Program-made: the position numbers and the translations under genes
Source of the DNA: SAR86 cluster bacterium
GTDB taxonomy: Bacteria; Pseudomonadota; Gammaproteobacteria; Pseudomonadales; Azotimanducaceae
Length of the DNA: 13,834 nt
Direction: 5' to 3'
Assembly: GCA_013204195.1 (NCBI GenBank)
Contig: JABMOJ010000540.1
Coordinates: 1 to 13,834, forward strand
Notes under the pieces: model-generated
Database searches by the model: none
The model's input: the letters and a program-made list of their open reading frames with translations, nothing else
What the model was told of the DNA's origin: nothing
In this document: piece after piece, positions 7,448 to 13,834 of the stretch
How the letters are laid out: the number at the start of each line of letters is the position of its first letter
How positions within the stretch are numbered: position 1 is the stretch's first letter

Positions 7448-8086
7448 ATGCACATATTAATGACCGGCTTCAGCCCCTTCGACGGACGCCTAGAGAATGC
7501 CTCCTGGCTCGCCGTTAAGTCATTGGCGAGTCAAGGTCTGGCAGTCGACACCCTTGAGATACCCGTAGTTTGGGGCGAACCCCTGGCCCGACTAAAGCCT
7601 ATTTGTGCCAGCCATTGTCCGAACATCATTATCAGCATGGGCGAAGGCCATGTGGGTGAGTTTACTATCGAGATCGTTGCGCGCAATGAACGGGCCATGC
7701 GTCCTGACAATCGCGCCAACACGCCTTTGCAGCGCCTGATTGACCCACTGGGGCCAGCACTACGCAATGCCAGCATCGCTGCAGAACCACTTTGTCAGCG
7801 CCTGCGCGCACACGGCTGGCCGATTCGAGTATCCACCGACGCCGGCGCATTTCTCTGCGAAGAAACCCTGTATAGCCTGGAAAGCCTCAAAGAAGATTAT
7901 CCCCGCCTCAGCACGGTAGTCTTCGTTCATCTGCCACCTTACGGCAGTCAATTTCAGATGAATGATCAGGATCAGCTTTGTAACATCGATAGACTGTCAC
8001 GATTCGCACGACATCTACGGGACGCTGTAGTCGAGATCCATGGGCTGACTCATGGCGCCTTGTCGGCCCCAGCCAAGCGCAAATAA
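7448..8086 (+). CDS. Pyroglutamyl-peptidase I-like cysteine peptidase (family C15)
   Basis: 212 residues from ATG 7448. C15 peptidases remove N-terminal pyroglutamate (5-oxoproline) from peptides in the cytoplasm. The family opening (MHILMTGFSPFDG) starts exactly at 7448, and the known family length is about 215. ATG 7397, 17 codons earlier, is possible but lies inside the palindrome at 7388-7399 and adds residues foreign to the family. All three triad positions are present: Glu75 in TIEIVARN, Cys137 in DAGAFLCEE and His161 in FVHLPP. The Cys-to-His spacing of 24 equals that of the characterised enzymes. Divergent points: the usual PFGG reads PFDG, and the ERVAIN phrase reads EIVARN, so substrate preference may differ. 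AGAG lies 7 bases before 7448 (weak). The last 37 bases overlap the opposing amidohydrolase gene. Confidence 0.85.
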   Translation: MHILMTGFSPFDGRLENASWLAVKSLASQGLAVDTLEIPVVWGEPLARLKPICASHCPNIIISMGEGHVGEFTIEIVARNERAMRPDNRANTPLQRLIDPLGPALRNASIAAEPLCQRLRAHGWPIRVSTDAGAFLCEETLYSLESLKEDYPRLSTVVFVHLPPYGSQFQMNDQDQLCNIDRLSRFARHLRDAVVEIHGLTHGALSAPAKRK

Positions 8087-9393
8087 TCCAGGGCGAGATA
8101 CGTCAGCAACTTGACCCCAACAGGTAAGGCCCGTTCATCTGCATAAAAGTAAGGTGAATGATTTGAGGCGGGTGCCGGGTCCAAAGGATTAGCGACGCCG
8201 AGAAAGAAAAACATGCCCGGTATCTGCTGCTGATAATAGGCAAAATCCTCTGCCGTGGTCGTCCTCGGTGATATTGACAACTGCGCCTGACCCACCACCC
8301 GCTCAAGCGTGGGCACCATCAGGCGCGTCAACAGTGGGTCATTCGAGGTCACCGGCGTGCCGGCAAGAATCTGCACTTCGGCTGTCGCCCCGGCGCTCTC
8401 GGCGATGAGACTGGCAGTACGCTCCATGCGTGCATGTATATCTTCTCTCACTGCCTGGTCGAAGGTTCGAATCGTGCCGAGCATCTCAACTTCATCGGGA
8501 ATAATGTTGGACCGCACCCCTCCCTGAATCTTGCCGATCGTGACGATCGACGGCGTCAACGTAGAGTCCAATTGGCGACTTGGAATTGTCTGTAAGCCAA
8601 GCACAATCTGGGCTGCCACAACGATCGGATCAACCCCGCCCCAAGGCACGGCGCCATGGGTTTGCCGACCCTTGACCTTGATTCTAAAGGTATCGGAACT
8701 GGCCATAATGCCACCCGCGCGATACTGAACGGTGCCGAGCGCAGAAGGAAAAACATGCAAACCAAAGATGGCATCCACGTCTTGCAGAACGCCTTCTTTA
8801 ACCATTAATTGCGCACCGCCCTGCTCACCTTCCGGCGGCCCTTCCTCCGCTGGCTGAAAGATGAATTTAATGGAACCGGGAATCTCGTCGGCCATGCCCG
8901 CAAGCACCTCAGCGGCACCCATCAGCATGGCCATATGATTATCATGGCCGCAGGCATGCATAACACCCACCTCTTGACCCAGATACTCCCCCTTGACCGT
9001 TGAGGCAAAGGGCAAATCGACTTGTTCGGTCACGGGCAAGGCATCCATGTCTGAGCGTAAGGCCACCAATGGGTGTTCGCTACGACCGCGCAAATAACCA
9101 ACCACACCGGTATGCGCAACGTCAGTCGTCACTGTCATGCCCAGCGCGCGAAGATGCGCCGCGATGACCTCCGCGGTTCGAAATTCACGATTACTCAATT
9201 CGGGATGCGCGTGCAGATCACGGCGCCACTTGACCAACTTGTCATTGATACCCATAACGCCTTCATCGACGCGAGCATCAAGGGTCATGGCGCCGCCTTC
9301 ATCAGGCGCCTCTGCTTGGGCTGCTTGGGCTGCGCCAATGGTGCTCAAAGCCAACAACAGGACACTCTGCAATTTCAACAATTTCCACATCAT
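8050..9393 (-). CDS. Exported M20-family amidohydrolase (M20D, hippurate / N-acyl amino acid hydrolase-like)
   Basis: 447 residues. The family hydrolyses amide bonds of N-acylated amino acids such as hippurate, or amino-acid conjugates, using a metal pair. Residues 1-27 form a Sec signal peptide (MMWKLLKLQSVLLLALSTIG then AAQAAQA), so it probably acts in the periplasm. Metal-ligand and catalytic motifs are complete: Cys148, His150 and His153 in HACGHDNH, Glu183-Glu184 in QPAEEGP, His213 in FGLHVFP, and the C-terminal His in SNHSPYFYADERALP. RRDLHAHPELS and VALRSDMDAL open the catalytic domain; the lid/dimerisation domain lies roughly at residues 225-345 (HGAVPWGG, TIRTFD). Two adjacent ATGs at 9393 and 9390 are both possible starts; no clear Shine-Dalgarno is seen. 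Its 3' end overlaps the convergent pyroglutamyl-peptidase gene by 37 bases. The exact substrate is not deducible. Confidence 0.92.
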   Translation of the reverse strand: MMWKLLKLQSVLLLALSTIGAAQAAQAEAPDEGGAMTLDARVDEGVMGINDKLVKWRRDLHAHPELSNREFRTAEVIAAHLRALGMTVTTDVAHTGVVGYLRGRSEHPLVALRSDMDALPVTEQVDLPFASTVKGEYLGQEVGVMHACGHDNHMAMLMGAAEVLAGMADEIPGSIKFIFQPAEEGPPEGEQGGAQLMVKEGVLQDVDAIFGLHVFPSALGTVQYRAGGIMASSDTFRIKVKGRQTHGAVPWGGVDPIVVAAQIVLGLQTIPSRQLDSTLTPSIVTIGKIQGGVRSNIIPDEVEMLGTIRTFDQAVREDIHARMERTASLIAESAGATAEVQILAGTPVTSNDPLLTRLMVPTLERVVGQAQLSISPRTTTAEDFAYYQQQIPGMFFFLGVANPLDPAPASNHSPYFYADERALPVGVKLLTYLALDYLRLAGADKAP

Positions 9394-9441
9394 CGTTCGA
9401 CGCCAACGCTACCTAAAGGCTAATGGCTTGTACTATATCGA

Positions 9442-9507
9442 CGAAATGGTAGTGACGAAACAGCAACGGCGAAATAGCCCCCGGGAAACCATTTCGCATC
9501 CCGGGCT
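9442..9507. repeat. Nested inverted repeats in a divergent promoter region
   Basis: Two interlocking pairs are present. CGAAATGGT (9442-9450) is the exact reverse complement of ACCATTTCG (9488-9496). AGCCCCCGGGA (9476-9486) pairs with TCCCGGGCT (9499-9507) over 9 bases with two extra C on the left. The second arm of the first pair sits inside the loop of the second, so the two foldings compete. The element lies between the divergent amidohydrolase and zinc-ribbon genes and overlaps the -35 and spacer of the promoter candidate at 9493-9521. Confidence 0.5.
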
Positions 9508-9521
9508 AATCTATGGATAAT
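9493..9521 (+). promoter_or_regulatory. Candidate sigma-70 promoter for the zinc-ribbon/ppc unit
   Basis: TTCGCA (9493-9498), 17 bases, then GATAAT (9516-9521): 4/6 and 5/6 matches with ideal spacing. Transcription would start near 9528, giving a leader of about 20 bases that contains the GGGAG ribosome site (9536-9540). On the other strand TGG-TATTAT (9525-9517) could serve as an extended -10 for the leftward amidohydrolase gene. Seen by eye only. Confidence 0.45.
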
Positions 9522-9548
9522 ACCAAAAGACCAAAGGGAGAATAGACA

Positions 9549-9935
9549 ATGGAATGTCCAAAATGCCATGGCAGGATGCAAGAAAAAACCTTAAGTACCC
9601 TATCCGGCAGCGTGACAATCGATAAATGTGTCGCTTGTCATGGTCTCTGGTTTGACCTTGGCGAGGCTGAAATACTCAAAGATAAATGGATGTCAGAACA
9701 CATCGACGATAGCGGCACAATCCTTAGCCAGCAACACTACGCCCTGCGGGATATCGACTGCCCTCGCTGCGGTGTACGAATGACCCCAGTTTCTGATCCC
9801 AAGCAGAAACATCTCCAGTATGAGACCTGTGCAGCCCATGGCATGTACTTCGACGCCGGTGAATTCACAGACTTCAAATATGAAACACTGATGGATTATT
9901 TCCGCGACTTTATCTTCGCAATACGTAGACACTAA
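9549..9935 (+). CDS. Tandem zinc-ribbon protein (zf-TFIIB family)
   Basis: 128 residues. Two zf-TFIIB-type ribbons are visible. The first has Cys3-x2-Cys6 and Cys27-x2-Cys30 followed by HGLWFDLGE. The second has Cys71-x2-Cys74 and Cys94-x2-His97 followed by GMYFDAGEF, so its fourth ligand is His rather than the usual Cys. No signal peptide or membrane segment; a cytoplasmic zinc-binding protein. The function of this family is not established, and no role should be read from the TFIIB name. GGGAG lies 8 bases before ATG 9549. Only 20 bases separate its stop from the ppc start, so the two are almost surely co-transcribed. Confidence 0.85.
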   Translation: MECPKCHGRMQEKTLSTLSGSVTIDKCVACHGLWFDLGEAEILKDKWMSEHIDDSGTILSQQHYALRDIDCPRCGVRMTPVSDPKQKHLQYETCAAHGMYFDAGEFTDFKYETLMDYFRDFIFAIRRH

Positions 9936-9955
9936 AACTGTTTTTTGGAGCGACT

Positions 9956-12580
9956 GTGGACGAACTGATATCAAGACGACTTCGCCACCGAGTGAGAATT
10001 CTCGGCGACATCCTTGGCGAAACCATGATTGATCAGCACGGCCCCGAGTTTGTCGAAAAAATTGAAGAGATCAGAGTCCTCGCCAAACAGCGGCGTCAGG
10101 GCAACGACACCCCTGACAGGGCGCTGCATACCGCACTCAAGAGCCTAGAAGGCGACACTCTCGTGTCCGTCGCAAGGGCTTTTAACCAGTTCCTCAATCT
10201 CGCCAATATCGCCGAGCAAGCAGAAGCTGACGACCTGCGTCATGGCGACTTCCCCCAGGCCTCCAACCTCAATGCTTTATTCAACCACCTTGAGGCGACC
10301 GGGATCAGCCAGGCTGACATTATTTCGACCGTAAACAATATTAGCTGTGAACTGGTGCTAACGGCGCACCCAACGGAAATTACGCGACGCACCCTGATTC
10401 AAAAATACAATCGCATTTCGTCGCAGTTAGACAAAGTCACCGAAGACCAACCTCTGCCAAGCAATAATCGCCTTGAGCTCGAACGCTTAATTGCCGAAGT
10501 CTGGTATACGGACGAGATCCGCACCGAACCACCGACGCCACAGGATGAGGCTAAATGGGGCTATGCCGTCATAGAACATTCCTTCTGGAATGCCATACCT
10601 AAGCTTTGGAAAGGCCTCGACCAACTGCTGTTCGAACACACCGGCACGCATCTGTCTATCACGTCCACCCCGGTTAAGATCGCGTCCTGGATGGGCGGAG
10701 ATCGAGATGGCAATCCCAATGTCACCGCCCGCGTCACCGACGAAGTGATTCGTCTGGCGCGCTGGATGGCCGCAGATTTATACCTGCGCGATGTAGAGGA
10801 ACTACTCTCGCAGCTTTCCATGAGTCACTGCAGCGATGAAATCCGCCAATTATCGAACGGAGAAGCCCACGAGCCTTACCGTGTTGTTTTGCGGAATCTT
10901 CGCGAACAGCTCACGGCCACTCGGCAATGGTCGTCCTCTGACGAACCTCCGCAGGAAGGCCTGATCTTACAACCTCATCAATTATTCAACCCACTATTCG
11001 CCTGCTACGAGTCATTGCATAGTTGCGGCATGGGCATTATTGCCGACGGCCTGTTGAAGGACACCCTGGTGAGGGTAACGACATTTGGCGTGACCCTGGT
11101 TGACCTAGACATTCGCCAGAACGCTGACAAACATGTTGAGTTACTCGACGAGCTGACGACCTATCTCGAACTCGGGCAGTATGGTCAATGGTCAGAAAAA
11201 GCTCGGCAGGATTTTCTGGTCGCGGAACTCGAAACAAAACGCCCCTTGATTCCTGACGAATGGTCACCGTCAGCCAGTGTCGTCGAGACCCTGGAGACAT
11301 TTCGCCTGATCGCAAACGACGAAGCCGAAGGCATTTCCTGCTACATCATCTCAATGGCAAAAAATCCATCGGACGTGCTCGCCGTGGTCTTGCTTCTCAA
11401 GAAGTGCGGCCTGCGCAAACAACTGCCTGTGGTGCCCTTGTTTGAGACCCTTGAAGATCTCGAAAATGCGGCTTGGACACTCGAACGCTTGTTGCGCATT
11501 CCTTGGTATACCCATTACATCCAAGGCTACCAACAAATCATGATCGGCTACTCTGACTCAGCTAAAGATGCCGGCCAAATGGCGGCTGCTTGGGCTCAAT
11601 ATCGGGCCCAAGAAGACTTGGTGACTATCGCCGAAAAGTACGCCGTCAAACTCACGTTATTTCACGGTCGCGGCGGCACAGTCGGCCGCGGTGGCGGACC
11701 GGCTCGATCAGCGATATTGTCCCAACCGCCGGGTTCCATCAGCAACAGTATTCGCGTAACCGAACAAGGAGAGATGATTCGCTTCAAATATGGATCGACT
11801 TCCTTGGCACTGAATAACCTCGACCTGATTTTGGGGGCCGCCATTGAGGCCAGCCTGATACCGCCACCGAAACCCCGAGAAAATTGGCGGCTACTGATGA
11901 ACCGATTGGCGGAACAAGCCCGCGATGCTTATCGAAGCATGGTCAAAGAAGATGAGCGCTTTGTCGCTTATTTCGACCAAGGCACGCCGGAAAAAGAACT
12001 CGCTAAATTGGCACTGGGTAGTCGGCCAGCTCGCAGGCCCGGTGGCGCTGACGTCAAGAAAACCATCGATGACCTGCGCGCAATTCCCTGGGTTTTTGCC
12101 TGGACTCAAAAACGTTTAATGTTACCCGCTTGGCTCGGCACTGACGCTGCCTTCGCCGAGGAGTTTACCGGCAAAGACTGGCATACCTTGCGAGAAATGA
12201 TTGCCGAGTGGCCATTCTTTCAATCCCAGCTGAACATGCTGGAAATGGTGTTAAGCAAAGCGGATACCGCTATCGCCCAAGAATACGACGACGTCCTGGT
12301 AGAGCCAGCGCTGCAATCCCTCGGCCAAGAACTCAGGGAGCGATTGCGCGCACTGATCGAACACTTAAATCGACTGAAGGGCCAGACCCGGCTACTGGAA
12401 AATTCACCAGAAATCCGTCGTACACTGGAGTTACGTCATCCCTATACGGACCCGTTGCATTTCCTGCAGATCGAACTGATGGCCCGTAGTCGTGACTCAA
12501 CCGAGACCAGCATCTATGTCGACAAGGCGCTGCTGGTCACTATCGCGGGGATCGCTGCCGGCATGCGTAATACCGGTTGA
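9956..12580 (+). CDS. ppc: Phosphoenolpyruvate carboxylase
   Basis: 874 residues, close to the roughly 880 of other bacterial enzymes. Carboxylates phosphoenolpyruvate with bicarbonate to oxaloacetate, refilling the TCA cycle in the cytoplasm. The family landmarks are present in order: the opening LGDILGETMIDQHG; catalytic His138 in VLTAHPTEITRR (same number as in E. coli); GGDRDGNPNVTA; GYSDSAKDAG; the glycine-rich loop HGRGGTVGRGGGP at 570-582 with Arg578; and the invariant C-terminal MRNTG. The start is GTG 9956, with TTGGAG (9945-9950) 5 bases upstream, and the resulting N-terminus aligns with the known proteins. It follows the zinc-ribbon gene at 20 bases and ends 3 bases before the convergent purT stop, leaving no room for an intergenic terminator. 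Confidence 0.98.
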   Translation: MDELISRRLRHRVRILGDILGETMIDQHGPEFVEKIEEIRVLAKQRRQGNDTPDRALHTALKSLEGDTLVSVARAFNQFLNLANIAEQAEADDLRHGDFPQASNLNALFNHLEATGISQADIISTVNNISCELVLTAHPTEITRRTLIQKYNRISSQLDKVTEDQPLPSNNRLELERLIAEVWYTDEIRTEPPTPQDEAKWGYAVIEHSFWNAIPKLWKGLDQLLFEHTGTHLSITSTPVKIASWMGGDRDGNPNVTARVTDEVIRLARWMAADLYLRDVEELLSQLSMSHCSDEIRQLSNGEAHEPYRVVLRNLREQLTATRQWSSSDEPPQEGLILQPHQLFNPLFACYESLHSCGMGIIADGLLKDTLVRVTTFGVTLVDLDIRQNADKHVELLDELTTYLELGQYGQWSEKARQDFLVAELETKRPLIPDEWSPSASVVETLETFRLIANDEAEGISCYIISMAKNPSDVLAVVLLLKKCGLRKQLPVVPLFETLEDLENAAWTLERLLRIPWYTHYIQGYQQIMIGYSDSAKDAGQMAAAWAQYRAQEDLVTIAEKYAVKLTLFHGRGGTVGRGGGPARSAILSQPPGSISNSIRVTEQGEMIRFKYGSTSLALNNLDLILGAAIEASLIPPPKPRENWRLLMNRLAEQARDAYRSMVKEDERFVAYFDQGTPEKELAKLALGSRPARRPGGADVKKTIDDLRAIPWVFAWTQKRLMLPAWLGTDAAFAEEFTGKDWHTLREMIAEWPFFQSQLNMLEMVLSKADTAIAQEYDDVLVEPALQSLGQELRERLRALIEHLNRLKGQTRLLENSPEIRRTLELRHPYTDPLHFLQIELMARSRDSTETSIYVDKALLVTIAGIAAGMRNTG

Positions 12581-12583
12581 ATA

Positions 12584-13834
12584 TCACTCAGGCGCGCCTA
12601 GCTTTGCGTCTCCGCCGGAGTCAACCGAAGAACAATCCACGCGAATCGCCTTGGAGGCACGAATGGCTTTGGCCAACGCCTCCTCTATGGTTGCTCCGCG
12701 CGCCAATGTCACGCCCATTCGCCGTCGCCCGCTGACCTGCGGCTTACCAAACAGTCGAATTTCCGTGTCTGGCTCAGCCAGTGCCTGATCGATATGCTGA
12801 TAAAGCACCGAGTGAGATTCGCCCTCTACGAGCAACACACTGGAAGCAGAAGGTCCACGCTGGCGAATAACAGGAATTGGCAGACCGAGAATAGCGCGAA
12901 CGTGTAGCGCGAACTGTGACAAATCCTGGGAAATCATTGTCACCATGCCTGTGTCATGGGGTCGCGGCGATACCTCGCTAAAAATCACCCGATCACCGGC
13001 AACAAACAACTCGACACCAAAAATACCGTGCCCGCCGAGGGCATCTGTCACCTGTCGGGCAATAGACTCAGCGCGCTCAAGCGCCACTGCTGACATAGGC
13101 TGAGGCTGCCAAGATTCGCGATAATCGCCGTCTTCCTGGCGATGCCCGATGGGTTGGCAAAATGTCGTTCCATCTTTGTGCCGCACTGTCAGCAAGGTAA
13201 TCTCATAGTCAAACTGGACAAAACCCTCGACGATAACCCGGCCGGCACCGGCTCGCCCACCTTGCTGCGAATAGCGCCAGGCTGCCGCCAGCGCCTCTGA
13301 CGATTTCACCAGGGTCTGACCCTTACCCGACGACGACATCACTGGTTTGATCACACAAGGCAAACCAATCATCGTCATGGCGGCCTGGCACTCCTCTTGA
13401 GTATCGGCGAAAGCATAGGGCGAGGTCGGCAGGCCTAACTCCTCCGCCACCAGGCGCCGAATGCCCTCACGATTCATGGTCAACCGGGCAGCTCTGGCGG
13501 TAGGCACGACCCGATAGCCTTCAGCTTCCAGGTCGACCAGCGTGTCGGTGTTCAGCGCTTCGATTTCCGGGATGATAAAGTCAGGCTTCTCTTTTTCAAC
13601 AATATCTCGCAGCGCTGCGCCATCCAACATTGAGATCACGTAAGATCGATGAGAGACCTGCATAGCCGGCGCATCCGCGTAGCGATCCACCGCTATCACC
13701 TCAATACCCAAACGTTGCAATTCGATCGCAACTTCCTTGCCTAACTCGCCACTGCCACAGAGCAGTACTCGCGTCGAGACAGCCGATAGCGGCGTGCCTA
13801 CTGAGGTGCCTACTGAGGTGCCTACTGAGGTGCC
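12584..13834 (-). CDS. purT: Formate-dependent phosphoribosylglycinamide formyltransferase, 5' end outside window
   Basis: 416 residues are visible and the start lies beyond the right edge. PurT makes formyl-GAR from GAR, formate and ATP in purine synthesis. The protein follows E. coli PurT closely: nucleotide-fold start [16 protein letters not shown], then [26 protein letters not shown], the ATP-grasp phrase [28 protein letters not shown], and the metal/ATP site [15 protein letters not shown]. The frame stays open to the last base of the window, so the TTG codon at 13720 is not the start. Two features are odd. The extreme N-terminus contains three Gly-Thr-Ser-Val units before the family's normal GTPLS, and the C-terminus extends about a dozen residues past E. 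coli PurT ([17 protein letters not shown]). Confidence 0.95.
   Translation of the reverse strand, partial: GTSVGTSVGTSVGTPLSAVSTRVLLCGSGELGKEVAIELQRLGIEVIAVDRYADAPAMQVSHRSYVISMLDGAALRDIVEKEKPDFIIPEIEALNTDTLVDLEAEGYRVVPTARAARLTMNREGIRRLVAEELGLPTSPYAFADTQEECQAAMTMIGLPCVIKPVMSSSGKGQTLVKSSEALAAAWRYSQQGGRAGAGRVIVEGFVQFDYEITLLTVRHKDGTTFCQPIGHRQEDGDYRESWQPQPMSAVALERAESIARQVTDALGGHGIFGVELFVAGDRVIFSEVSPRPHDTGMVTMISQDLSQFALHVRAILGLPIPVIRQRGPSASSVLLVEGESHSVLYQHIDQALAEPDTEIRLFGKPQVSGRRRMGVTLARGATIEEALAKAIRASKAIRVDCSSVDSGGDAKLGAPE
13799..13834. repeat. 12-base tandem repeat inside purT
   Basis: Three exact, uninterrupted copies of TACTGAGGTGCC run to the last base of the window (13799-13810, 13811-13822, 13823-13834). 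A degenerate fourth copy (8 of 12 matches) is at 13787-13798. On the coding strand each unit is GGC ACC TCA GTA, in frame with purT, giving Gly-Thr-Ser-Val. More copies may lie beyond the edge. Confidence 0.95.

Noticed and set aside
13787..13834. CRISPR-like repeat at the right edge
   Set aside because: The units are 12 bases, directly abutting without spacers and in frame with purT, so this is a coding minisatellite.

Overview
The window carries nine clear protein-coding genes plus a probable tenth start at the left edge. They suggest a Gram-negative gammaproteobacterium: the two best-recognised housekeeping genes, PurT (formate-dependent GAR transformylase) and Ppc (PEP carboxylase), resemble gammaproteobacterial versions along their length, and two proteins carry Sec signal peptides. 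The genus cannot be fixed from sequence reading alone. Genes are densely packed. I see no tRNA, rRNA, CRISPR array, insertion sequence or phage gene.

Left part (1-4716): a large exported TPR-CHAT protein (caspase-like protease fold) is read leftward. It may be followed closely by another leftward gene whose first eight codons are at the window edge. A 329-base divergent spacer, holding facing -10-like boxes, separates it from a small rightward PlsC-type acyltransferase.

Middle (4717-7316): leftward MFS exporter followed by a leftward zinc-dependent alcohol dehydrogenase. The dehydrogenase reading frame is broken near its 3' end by loss of one base in a T run. The conserved C-terminal tail is still present in the next frame, so the break is either recent or a sequence error.

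Middle-right (7317-9548): a rightward pyroglutamyl-peptidase I-like gene is divergent from the MFS gene, with a perfect 12-base palindrome in the spacer. Its end overlaps by 37 bases the end of a leftward exported M20-family amidohydrolase. The next divergent spacer holds nested inverted repeats that overlap a plausible promoter for the following gene.

Right part (9549-13834): a tandem zinc-ribbon protein and ppc form a tight two-gene unit. Ppc ends three bases from the convergent purT, which runs off the right edge. At that edge purT contains three exact in-frame 12-base repeats coding Gly-Thr-Ser-Val.

The most useful points for follow-up are the dehydrogenase frameshift, the purT minisatellite, the exported TPR-CHAT protein, the acyltransferase with a changed EGTR motif and the two palindromic promoter regions. 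I did not find a convincing multi-gene new system. The best candidate for unexplored biology is the TPR-CHAT protein with whatever gene follows it to the left.
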